Below are positions 57,184-64,000 of a stretch of DNA of 64,000 bases, in pieces. Position numbers and translations under genes: made by a program. Location of the stretch: the NCBI GenBank assembly GCA_036380835.1, contig DASVDZ010000069.1, positions 53,032 through 117,031 of the forward strand, in the 5' to 3' direction. Every line of letters starts with the position of its first letter. Within the stretch, counting starts at the first letter, position 1. The notes below the pieces were generated by a model that worked only from the letters and a program-made list of their open reading frames with translations, made no database searches and was not told the origin of the DNA. The stretch comes from DASQJL01 sp036380835. Its GTDB lineage: Bacteria; Eisenbacteria; RBG-16-71-46; SZUA-252.

Positions 57184-58468
57184 CCGAGGCGCGGTTCTTC
57201 CGCGCCGGGCCCCCTTTCCTCCGCGCCGGGCTCGCCTTCCCCCGCGCCGCTCCGGCGGGCTTCGCCCCCTTCTTCGCGCCCGCCCGGCGACCCGTCCCGG
57301 ACGACGGGGAGAGCGCCCGTTCGCGCACCGTGATCCGAAGCTCGTGGTGCGCGATCTCCGCGACGAACGGCTCCGCGGGAATGGCCCGCTCCATCGCGGC
57401 GACGCCCCGGAACGGCACCTCGCCCCGGGCGATCATGAGCGCCGCGGCGGTGGTCGGATAGGCGGTGGTGCGCATCATCGCGGAGATGCCGCGCTTCTCG
57501 TCCTGCCGGTCCACCATCTCGAAGACGATCTGGCGGCGGGACCCGTTCTTCGTCCCCTCCACGGTGACGCGCATCACGACGAGGTCCGTCTCGTTCGGGA
57601 ACGTGAGGCGCGGTTCGACGACCGCGGCGAAGACCGAGCGAGGGGAGACCGAAACGCCGTCCACCGGCGCCGGGTCCTTCTCCAGCAGTCCCAGGTCGCG
57701 GAGGAGGCGGATCTTGGCCGCGTGGCCGGGATAGCGCACCGTCTTGTAGTCGAGCGTGCGGAGGCGGCCCTCGTACGTCCACGGCATCGTCGACGTGCCG
57801 CCGAGGGTGACGAACGCCTCGCAGCGCCCCACGGGGCTCGGGAACTCGAGCGATTCCACCTCGGTCAGGGTCTCGATCTCGACGCGCTTCCCTTCGCGGA
57901 GCGCCGTCGCGCGTCCCAGGTATTCGTTCAGGAGGCCGTGCATCGAGAAGACCATCATGTATTCGAGCGGCGGCTTCGGGTGGAGCGGCAGCCCGCCGAC
58001 CCGGATCCGCACCGATTCGGCGCGGTCCAGGCGCGCGATCCCCGCGGCGGCGAGAACGTTGGCCATCCCGGGCGCCAGGCCGCAGTCGGGGACGATCGTG
58101 ACGCCCGCCGCCTTCGCCTCGGCGTCGAGCGCCTCCTGCTCCCGAACGAGGTCGGTGTTCCCGCCCAGGTCGCAGAACGAAACGCGCGCCGCGATCGCCG
58201 CGCGCGTGAGGATGAGGTTGAGGAAATAGGGCACGGCGGAGATCACCACGTCGTAGCCCCGGAGCCGCTCGACCAGGCGCGGATCGTTGCCGGCGTCGAT
58301 CGTCTCGGCGCGGACGGCCGCCGTCTCGTTCCGCAAGCGCTCCGCCGCGCGCCGCGCGCGGTCGGCGTCGAGGTCGGCGACCGTCACCTCGCGGACGCCC
58401 GGCGTGCGCGCGAGGTCGTAGGCCGCCGCGAAACCCTGAAGTCCCGCTCCAAGCACCAAGAATCGCAT
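57080..58468 (-). CDS. Saccharopine dehydrogenase / lysine 6-dehydrogenase-like enzyme with basic tail
   Basis: A 462-residue protein. The Rossmann domain opens FLVLGAGLQGFAAAYDLART, followed by VISAVPYFLNLILTRAAIAA and DCGLAPGMANVLAAAGIARL, a pattern of the saccharopine dehydrogenase-like / L-lysine 6-dehydrogenase family. The catalytic core ends near residue 390 (AHHELRITV). The last ~70 residues are a Lys/Arg/Ala/Pro-rich extension (RRAGAKKGAKPAG, KNRASATAPRRK, PKRGRRKPR), 104 nt of which lie antisense to the HMG-CoA lyase gene. Likely acts on lysine or a related amino acid; substrate not certain. Confidence 0.8.
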   Translation of the reverse strand: MRFLVLGAGLQGFAAAYDLARTPGVREVTVADLDADRARRAAERLRNETAAVRAETIDAGNDPRLVERLRGYDVVISAVPYFLNLILTRAAIAARVSFCDLGGNTDLVREQEALDAEAKAAGVTIVPDCGLAPGMANVLAAAGIARLDRAESVRIRVGGLPLHPKPPLEYMMVFSMHGLLNEYLGRATALREGKRVEIETLTEVESLEFPSPVGRCEAFVTLGGTSTMPWTYEGRLRTLDYKTVRYPGHAAKIRLLRDLGLLEKDPAPVDGVSVSPRSVFAAVVEPRLTFPNETDLVVMRVTVEGTKNGSRRQIVFEMVDRQDEKRGISAMMRTTAYPTTAAALMIARGEVPFRGVAAMERAIPAEPFVAEIAHHELRITVRERALSPSSGTGRRAGAKKGAKPAGAARGKASPARRKGGPARKNRASATAPRRKPARAPSPRGRGTGAAARAPKRGRRKPR

Positions 58469-58483
58469 GGGTCGATTCCTTTC

Positions 58484-59818
58484 CTATGAGGTGACCGCCC
58501 GTCTCCGGGTGAGGCTCCACTGGAGGGCGGGGGGAGTCACGAGGGTGGTGACGATGACCATGATGACGACGGCCGAGTAGGTCGCCGGCGTGATGACGCG
58601 CTCGCCGCCGATCATCAGCGTTGCGCCGATGTTGGCGAAGATGAGCCCCACCTCGCCGCGGGGAACCATGCCGAATCCGATCGCGAGCCGGTTCACGCCG
58701 CGCGTGACCACGCCGAGCATGCACGCCTGCTTGCCGAGCCACGCCGCGGCGGTGAGGAGGGCGGCGAGGCCCAGGATGCGCGCGTCGGCGAACGCCGCGA
58801 GCTCGACCCGGATGCCGGTCAGCACGAAGAAGATCGGGACGAGGAACGTGGAGATGGGATGGAGCAGCTCCTCGAGGCTCCGCTCGCGGCTCTCCTCGAA
58901 CGACTCGAGAAAGGGGGCCTCGAGGATCAGCCCCGCCGCGAAGGCGCCGACGATCGGCGCCAGGTCGGCCCTGGCGGCGAGGTAGGAGAGGACGAAGCAG
59001 AAGACGAGCCCGCTCGTGAGGAGGATCCCTCGCACGCGCACCCGCGACACCCACCGGAACATCCGCGGCGCCAGGAGCGCGCCGAGGACCACGGCCGTCG
59101 TGAGGAACGCGGTGGCCTTGCCGGCGATCCAGGCGATCGCGCCGATCGAGAGCGAGGGACCGCCCCGGTTCGCCGCGGCGATGATGCCGGTGACGACGGC
59201 GAGGATGACGAGCCCCAGGACGTCGTCGATCACCGCGGCGCCGAGGATGATCTTCGCCTCGTCGCTCTTCACCTGGTTCAGGTCGCGCAGCACGCGCGCG
59301 GTGATCCCGACGCTCGTCGCGGTCAGCACCGCGCCGAGGAACGCGTGCACGTACGTCCCTTCCGCCGGGAGGAGCCACGCGCCGGCGGCCCAGCCGAGCG
59401 CGAACGGCGTGACCACGCCCAGGACGGCGACCAAAAGGGCGGAGAGGCCGACCTGCATCATCTGCCGGAGGGTCGACTCGAGGCCCACCTCGAAGAGGAG
59501 GACGATCACGCCCAGCTCGGCGAGGGTCTTGAGGACCTCGTCGTGCTTGATCGGCTCGAGGCCGGCGTAGCCGGCGAGCCAGAGATTGCCGATCACGATG
59601 CCGCTCAAGAGCTCGCCCAGAACCGGAGGCTGGCCGATGCGCGTCGCGAGCCAACCGCCCAGTTTGGCCGCGCCGAGGATGATCGCGAGGTCGATCAGGA
59701 GGGGGACGGTCGGATCGCCGGCGCCGCCCTCGGCGCGGGCGGCGCGCGCCAGCCCGACGAGGAGGGCCGCCGCGGCGGCGAGCGAGAAGGCGAACGGAAA
59801 CCGTCCCGAATGGCGCAT
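58484..59818 (-). CDS. CPA2-type cation/proton antiporter
   Basis: A 444-residue membrane protein. The N-terminal hydrophobic stretch with an AxA site (~1-30) may be a signal peptide. Twelve or so TM helices of the Na+/H+ exchanger domain follow. Family signatures: QPPVLGELLSGIVIGNLWLA, VLLFEVGLESTLRQM, the ion-site helix AVIDDVLGLVILAVVTGI (Asp-Asp) and MVPRGEVGLIFANIG. No C-terminal TrkA-N domain. The ATG at 59818 is 9 nt downstream of a TATTCT -10 with no ribosome-binding site. It lies 15 nt behind the saccharopine-dehydrogenase-like start on the opposite side of that gene and may be upstream of it in one transcript. Confidence 0.92.
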   Translation of the reverse strand: MRHSGRFPFAFSLAAAAALLVGLARAARAEGGAGDPTVPLLIDLAIILGAAKLGGWLATRIGQPPVLGELLSGIVIGNLWLAGYAGLEPIKHDEVLKTLAELGVIVLLFEVGLESTLRQMMQVGLSALLVAVLGVVTPFALGWAAGAWLLPAEGTYVHAFLGAVLTATSVGITARVLRDLNQVKSDEAKIILGAAVIDDVLGLVILAVVTGIIAAANRGGPSLSIGAIAWIAGKATAFLTTAVVLGALLAPRMFRWVSRVRVRGILLTSGLVFCFVLSYLAARADLAPIVGAFAAGLILEAPFLESFEESRERSLEELLHPISTFLVPIFFVLTGIRVELAAFADARILGLAALLTAAAWLGKQACMLGVVTRGVNRLAIGFGMVPRGEVGLIFANIGATLMIGGERVITPATYSAVVIMVIVTTLVTPPALQWSLTRRRAVTS

Positions 59819-59827
59819 GGTCCGCGT

Positions 59828-59833
59828 AGAATA
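59828..59833 (-). promoter_or_regulatory. -10-like TATTCT before the antiporter gene
   Basis: Minus-strand TATTCT (five of six) ends 9 nt before the antiporter ATG. No Shine-Dalgarno lies between and no good -35 was found. Another likely leaderless start. Confidence 0.4.
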
Positions 59834-59905
59834 GCCGAGATGGCGCGCGGGCAGGTAGGATCGATCGCCCGCGGACCCCATCCGGAGACTCGAGGAGGAC
59901 TCGCC

Positions 59906-60565
59906 ATGCCCGCCGTCCGCCATCCGCTCGCCGCCCCCGCCGCCGTCGCCGCGCTCGTCGCGGCGGCCATGTTCGCGCCCGCGCCCTTCGCCGACGCGTT
60001 CCCGCAACCACCCGAATCGAGGAAGGAGCCGGCCGCCGAGGCGCCCACCCCGCCGGGGCCCGACACCGCGACCGCGCTTCCCGACAGCGCGGCGGTTGCC
60101 GCCGCCGCGGCGGCCAAGGTCGCCAAGGACCGCGGACGGGCGGAGGCGCTCTACGCGAAGGGCTACGACGAAACGCGCGACGCGACGCGACTCGCGTCCT
60201 CCGGCAAGGCGAAGGACGCGCGCAAGAAGTACTCGAAGGCGCTCGACCGGTTCGAAGAGGCCGTCCGGCTCGACGCGAATTACTTCGAAGCCTGGAACAT
60301 GGTCGGCTACTGCGCCCGGCAGACCGGCGACCTCAAGCGCTCGTTCGACGCGTACGACCGCTGTCTCGCCCTGAATCCCGACTACGAGGCGGCGCACGAG
60401 TACCGCGGCGAGGCCTACCTGATGGGCGGCGAGATCGACAAGGCGAAGGAGGAGCTCGAATGGCTGAGGGCGCGGCAGAGCGCCGAGGCGAAGACGCTCG
60501 AGGCCGCGATCCAGTCGGCGGAGCAGGGGAAGAGCGGATCGTCCGGGTCGGGCGGGTCCTGGTAG
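59906..60565 (+). CDS. Exported TPR-repeat protein
   Basis: A 219-residue protein with a signal peptide (~1-31, ending AFADAF). An Ala/Pro-rich linker leads to at least two to three TPR-like helix pairs (~95-200): ALDRFEEAVRLDANYFEAWN, MVGYCARQTGDLKRSFDAYD, YRGEAYLMGGEIDKAKEELE. The tail is Ser/Gly-rich. It would be a periplasmic protein-interaction scaffold. GAGGAGGACTCGCC precedes the ATG. Convergent with PPK2, 12 nt apart. Confidence 0.85.
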   Translation: MPAVRHPLAAPAAVAALVAAAMFAPAPFADAFPQPPESRKEPAAEAPTPPGPDTATALPDSAAVAAAAAAKVAKDRGRAEALYAKGYDETRDATRLASSGKAKDARKKYSKALDRFEEAVRLDANYFEAWNMVGYCARQTGDLKRSFDAYDRCLALNPDYEAAHEYRGEAYLMGGEIDKAKEELEWLRARQSAEAKTLEAAIQSAEQGKSGSSGSGGSW

Positions 60566-60577
60566 GGCCCGCCGCGG

Positions 60578-61381
60578 TCAGCGGATCACGATCTTCGAGA
60601 GATCGGTCTTCGGCTCGGGCCAGCGAAGCTTCATCCGCTCGAGACACTCGACCATCGCGCTCGCGACGATCCGGTCGCGCACCCACTTCTTGTTCGCCGG
60701 GACGACGCGCCAGGGTGCCCAGGGGGTCGAGCACTCGTTGATCGCGTCCTCGAACGCCGCGCGGTAGCGTCCCCAGAGCTTCCGCTCCGCGAGATCCCCC
60801 TCCGAGAACTTCCAGTTCTTCGTCCGGTCCTGGATCCGGTCGCGGAGCCTCCGCGCCTGCTCGTCCTTGCTGATGTGCAGGAAGAACTTGAGGATCGTGA
60901 CGCCGTTCTCGGTGAGGATCCGCTCGAACTCGTTGATCTGGCGGTAGCGCGCCTTCCAGACCGCCCTCGGAACGAGGCCGTGAACGCGCACGACGAGCAC
61001 GTCCTCGTAGTGCGAACGGTTGAAGACGCCGATCATCCCTCGCGCCGGGACCGCCCGGTGGATGCGCCAGAGGAAGTCGTGGCTCAGCTCCTCCGTCGTC
61101 GGCGCCTTGAACGACGTGACCATGCAGCCCGCGGGATTGAGGCCGCTCATCACGTGCCGGATCGTGCCGTCCTTGCCGCCGGTGTCGATCGCCTGGAGCA
61201 CGATCAGGAGGGCGAAGCGGCCGTCGGCGTAGAGGAGCCGCTGGAGGTGCCGCAGGCGCTCGAGGTCGCCCTCGAGCCGGGCTTTCGCCTCGTCCTTGTC
61301 GCGGAGCCCCGCCGCGTGGCCGGGGTCGATCCGCGCGAGGCGGACCCGCTTGCCGGGAGAGACGAGGAACGGCGTCGCCAT
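60578..61381 (-). CDS. Polyphosphate kinase 2 family protein
   Basis: A 267-residue PPK2 that would use polyphosphate to phosphorylate nucleotides (ADP/GDP or AMP). Walker A is VLQAIDTGGKDGTIRHV; Walker B region is GVFNRSHYEDVLVVRVH. The lid module includes ILKFFLHISKDEQARRLRDR, and the end has WAPWRVVPANKKWVRDRIVA. Length fits a one-domain class I or III enzyme; class cannot be fixed by eye. The start has only a weak ribosome-binding site. Confidence 0.93.
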   Translation of the reverse strand: MATPFLVSPGKRVRLARIDPGHAAGLRDKDEAKARLEGDLERLRHLQRLLYADGRFALLIVLQAIDTGGKDGTIRHVMSGLNPAGCMVTSFKAPTTEELSHDFLWRIHRAVPARGMIGVFNRSHYEDVLVVRVHGLVPRAVWKARYRQINEFERILTENGVTILKFFLHISKDEQARRLRDRIQDRTKNWKFSEGDLAERKLWGRYRAAFEDAINECSTPWAPWRVVPANKKWVRDRIVASAMVECLERMKLRWPEPKTDLSKIVIR

Positions 61382-61494
61382 GGCGCCACCCTACCACGAC
61401 CCCGGCTCCTGGGACCAAAGCGAAGCGGGATCGGTCTCTCGACCGACCCCGCGTTCGACCGGCCGGCTCCCGACGGGCGGGCGCCGAATCGGGA

Positions 61495-62778
61495 TTACTT
61501 GAGGAGCGAGATCCGCCGCGTCGCCTGAGCGTCGTCGGTCTTCAGGACCATCCAGTAGACGCCGCTCGACAGGCGGGCGCCGTCGAAGTCGACGGAGTGG
61601 TTGCCCGCCGGCAGCCTGCCGTCGAGCACCGTCGAGATGAGGCGTCCCTGGACGTCGAAGACGCGGATCGAGGCGCGGCCCTCGCGGGCCATCCCGAACT
61701 CGATCTTGGTGCGGGGATTGAACGGATTCGGCACGGCGCGGAACTCGACCAGCCCGGCGCCGAGGTCGCGCGCGTTCCGCATCGAGGAGGCGGCGTTCGC
61801 CAGACGCGCCGAGCCGATGAGCGGACGATACGTCGACATCATGAAGTCGGCGCGCGCGTCCTGGCCGGTGGTGAACTGGTTGTAGCAAATGTCGGTCGAG
61901 TAATCCATGTAGTTGTGGATCGGATCGAGGCCGGTCGCCGGGCAGGTGTCCTTGCCGGTCGGGCAGCCCGAAGTCGCGGTCGCCTCGGCGGGCGTATCGC
62001 AGACGTTGTCGCCCGTCGTGCTGCACGAGCCGGTGTCGCATCCGCCCTGGAACGTGTGGTAGAGGCCGACCCAGTGGCCGATCTCGTGCGACGCGGTGCC
62101 GCCCAGGTTGTAGGGCGAGAGATAGCCGCCCGGGAGCGAGCCGTAGTGGATCACCACGCCGTCCTGCTTGCCGTTCGTCGCGAGATCCCAGGGGAAGGTG
62201 GACCACCCCAGGAGGTTTTGGCCAGGCTTGCAGGTGTAGAGGTTGAGCTCGCTCGTCCAGTTGACGGCGAGCGTGTTCTTGGCGTCCCGCTCGGCCCTCG
62301 TGCCCGGCGTCATGCCGAACCACTTGCTGCTCAGGGTGCGGGTGACCGACCCCTTCACGAACGTGTAGCCCGTGTTGGCGGCGCCGGAGACCGGGTTGCC
62401 GTTGTAGTCCTTGCCGGCATAGTTGTTGTTGAGGACGGCGATCTGGGCGTCGAGCTGCGATTCGGGGACGTTTCCTTCCGTCGTGCCGCGACGGGACGTG
62501 TAGATGACGTGGAAGTTCACGCGGATGACCCCGCCCGCCTGGATCCGGTTGTCGTTGATCCAGCGGTCGATCTGCGCCTGATCCGGCGTCGCGACGATCC
62601 TGCCTCGGGCTTCCGTGCCGCAACGATAGACGACGTCGCCGTTGTCGGCCACGCGGCCGTTCTCGCTGTTGGCCCACGACGGCGGACCGGCGGCGGGACG
62701 ACCCGCGGCCAGGGTGAGGGGTGCCAACGCGAAGAGCGCGATCGCGAGTAGTGCCAGGACGATCATGAGACGCTTCAT
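61495..62778 (-). CDS. Secreted M43-family zinc metalloprotease with FlgD-like C-terminal domain
   Basis: A 427-residue exported protease. Signal peptide ~1-24. The metzincin zinc site is HEIGHWVGLYH with His231, Glu232, His235 and His241, in the context NLGGTASHEIGHWVGLYHTF, matching the M43 (cytophagalysin/pappalysin-like) family. Paired Cys follow (GGCDTGSCSTTGDNVCDTP), typical of M43, and the Met-turn is NYMDYSTDICYNQFT. The C-terminus (~345-427) opens AVPNPFNPRTKIEF and ends SLLK, the same sorting domain as in the PKD protein. GGAGGTCTTCCCC precedes the ATG. Confidence 0.93.
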   Translation of the reverse strand: MKRLMIVLALLAIALFALAPLTLAAGRPAAGPPSWANSENGRVADNGDVVYRCGTEARGRIVATPDQAQIDRWINDNRIQAGGVIRVNFHVIYTSRRGTTEGNVPESQLDAQIAVLNNNYAGKDYNGNPVSGAANTGYTFVKGSVTRTLSSKWFGMTPGTRAERDAKNTLAVNWTSELNLYTCKPGQNLLGWSTFPWDLATNGKQDGVVIHYGSLPGGYLSPYNLGGTASHEIGHWVGLYHTFQGGCDTGSCSTTGDNVCDTPAEATATSGCPTGKDTCPATGLDPIHNYMDYSTDICYNQFTTGQDARADFMMSTYRPLIGSARLANAASSMRNARDLGAGLVEFRAVPNPFNPRTKIEFGMAREGRASIRVFDVQGRLISTVLDGRLPAGNHSVDFDGARLSSGVYWMVLKTDDAQATRRISLLK

Positions 62779-63271
62779 GGGGAAGACCTCCAGGTCGGCT
62801 GAGGTGCGGGACAGGTGCTTCTGACACCTCGATGCGTCACCGCCGAGGGCCTGGAGGCGATCGGCCGACCTCGGGAACGGGGGGGGTGACGATGCTCGTC
62901 GTGCAGATTGCGATCCGGATCCGCGCGCGCACTAAGGCGTGCCTCGGCGCCTGACGCGCGCCGCTTCGGAGAACGTTGGACCGCTGGGGAGGCAACGTTC
63001 CGATCGCTCCTTAGGGGACGACGCCCCGTCGAGGAGGGGTTCTCGGGCCCTCGGCCCGTCGGGACGGGGGCGACAGAGTGCCGGAAGATGCGGAAGAGTA
63101 CACCGGGTCGGACGGAGGTACAAGGGCGTTCTGTCCGGAGAGACGCGCGGCCCCGGCCTTGCCCCGCACGGCGAGGGAAGGCCGCGCCGCGCTCGTCGCG
63201 CGACGTCGGCCGACCCATCGCCGGCTTCGGAGTCACCCCTCCCGACTCCCCTCCACACCACCCGGCGGGGG
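62779..63271. other. 493-nt intergenic region between the protease and OmpA genes
   Basis: No credible gene is seen; the open frames here lack family similarity and are GC-bias artefacts. Structural elements are AGGTG-CTTCTGA-CACCT (62813-62829) ahead of the protease, the long-arm repeat at 62971-63000, and the hairpin CGGGCC-CTC-GGCCCG (63044-63058). It must hold the protease promoter; no consensus was fixed. Confidence 0.5.
62971..63000. repeat. Inverted repeat GAACGTTG-N14-CAACGTTC
   Basis: Perfect 8-bp arms. Each contains the palindrome AACGTT, so the site is also two AACGTT boxes 22 bp apart, about two helical turns. It lies ~195 bp upstream of the protease start. Candidate regulator-binding site. 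Confidence 0.5.
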
Positions 63272-64000
63272 TTACTCCTTCGGGGCGAGCTTCTTCGTCT
63301 CCGTCTCCCGCTTCAGCGCCTCTTTGTTCAGCACGCGGAACTCGACGCGGCGGTTCTTCGACATGCCGAGCTCGGTCGTGTTCGTCGCGATCGGCTGCGT
63401 CTCGCCGTACCCCTTCGCCGTGAACTGCTCCGGCCGAAGCTCCGGGAACCGGTCGAGCATGTACGCGAGGACCGCCTTCGCCCGGGCCTCGCTCAACTTC
63501 TGGTTCTGCGCGTCGCTGCCCCGCGAATCGGTGTGCCCGGCGATCTCGATCCGCAGACCCGGCCAGCGGGTCAGGATGTCGCCGACCTCGTCGAGCGCCT
63601 TGTCGGACTCGGGCTTGATGGTCGCCTTGCCGGTGTCGAAGTTGATCCCCTGGAGCCGGATCATCCCGGTCTCGAGGAGCTCGGTCTCCTTCGTGCTCAC
63701 TTCGATCGGGCAGCCGTTCCGGTCCACCCGCGCGTCGGCGGGTGTATCGGGGCACTTGTCGACGCCGTCGCAGACGCCATCCTGATCGGCGTCGCTCGGG
63801 CAGCCGTTGGCGCTGACCGTGCAGCCGGTTGGCGTCGCGCCGCACTGGTCGATACCGTCCGCGACGCCGTCGCCGTCCGCGTCGGTCGGGCACCCCTTCG
63901 CGTCCACCTTCGCGCCCTTCGGCGTGTCGGCGCACTGGTCGATGCCGTCGTAGACGCCGTCGCCGTCCGTGTCGACCGGGCAGCCGGTCGCGTCCACCTT
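63272..64000 (-). CDS. OmpA-family protein with TSP type-3 repeats (N-terminus outside window)
   Basis: The visible 242 residues are the C-terminal part of an outer-membrane protein. Calcium-binding thrombospondin type-3 repeats come first (CPVDTDGDGVYDGIDQCADT, CPTDADGDGVADGIDQC, CPSDADQDGVCDGVDKCPDT). The OmpA peptidoglycan-binding domain follows: INFDTGKATIKPESDKALDE, IEIAGHTDSRGSDAQNQKLS, GYGETQPIATNTTELGMSKN, RRVEF. It links the outer membrane to peptidoglycan. The frame is open to the window edge; the missing part is probably a beta-barrel. It ends KKLAPKE. Confidence 0.93.
   Translation of the reverse strand, partial: KVDATGCPVDTDGDGVYDGIDQCADTPKGAKVDAKGCPTDADGDGVADGIDQCGATPTGCTVSANGCPSDADQDGVCDGVDKCPDTPADARVDRNGCPIEVSTKETELLETGMIRLQGINFDTGKATIKPESDKALDEVGDILTRWPGLRIEIAGHTDSRGSDAQNQKLSEARAKAVLAYMLDRFPELRPEQFTAKGYGETQPIATNTTELGMSKNRRVEFRVLNKEALKRETETKKLAPKE

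Overview
The window is a GC-rich (roughly 70%) bacterial chromosome segment with dense coding on both strands. I see no rRNA, tRNA, CRISPR array, insertion sequence or phage gene. Two secreted proteins end in a FlgD-like domain with a PNPFNP motif, which is typical of FCB-group bacteria. Together with very high GC, three DinB-fold proteins, DUF4097 repeat proteins and TSP3/OmpA proteins, this suggests Candidatus Eisenbacteria or a near relative such as Gemmatimonadota. That placement is inference; no marker gene in the window fixes it.

Layout. 1-6.1 kb: a proline dehydrogenase cut by the window edge, a HAD hydrolase, a DinB protein, a secreted histidine phosphatase, and a GAF protein coupled to a hybrid histidine kinase. 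6.0-7.8 kb: a leftward locus of two membrane proteins around a small winged-helix regulator, with matching palindromes ahead of both membrane genes. 7.9-17.2 kb: a lipoprotein, an MscS channel, a flavoprotein fused to a NapH/NosR-type ferredoxin membrane domain and coupled to a methyltransferase, a TauE/SafE transporter with a c-type cytochrome, and a coupled FAD oxidase / SCP2 / GNAT operon. 17.2-21.5 kb: CBS and Hsp20 genes back-to-back with a histidine kinase / NtrC-type pair, followed by a strongly structured non-coding stretch ending in an intrinsic terminator.

21.5-31.9 kb: two EamA exporters (one behind an AsnC/Lrp regulator), a PKD-repeat secreted protein and other exported proteins, DUF4126, TypA, a small beta-barrel and a DinB protein. 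32-41.5 kb: cytochrome bd oxidase (cydAB), an SDR, an SPFH lipoprotein, an ECF sigma / anti-sigma unit flanked by two DUF4097 proteins, an AIM24 protein and an Arg/Asp-rich exported protein. 41.5-51.6 kb: an SPFH + ribbon-helix-helix pair, EttA, a CDGSH protein, a baeRF-like protein, an S9 peptidase, a site-2 protease with CBS domains, and a kinase-like protein that lacks its phospho-acceptor histidine. 51.7-57.2 kb: a coupled leucine-catabolism operon in liuBCDE order, with the biotin-carrier part split into its own gene. 57-64 kb: a saccharopine-dehydrogenase-like enzyme, a cation/proton antiporter, a TPR protein, PPK2, a secreted M43 metalloprotease and an OmpA protein cut by the window end.

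The main metabolic story is aerobic amino-acid catabolism (proline, leucine, possibly lysine) feeding a respiratory chain with a bd oxidase. Around it sit several envelope-stress and redox-sensing units. Several start codons lie 7-11 nt downstream of a -10-like hexamer with no Shine-Dalgarno sequence, which points to leaderless transcripts. The most promising leads are the structured RNA at 21.3-21.5 kb, the winged-helix operon with its paired operators, the apparently permuted flavoprotein/ferredoxin fusion, the possible sigma-54 link between the NtrC-type pair and Hsp20, and the His-to-Asn sensor.
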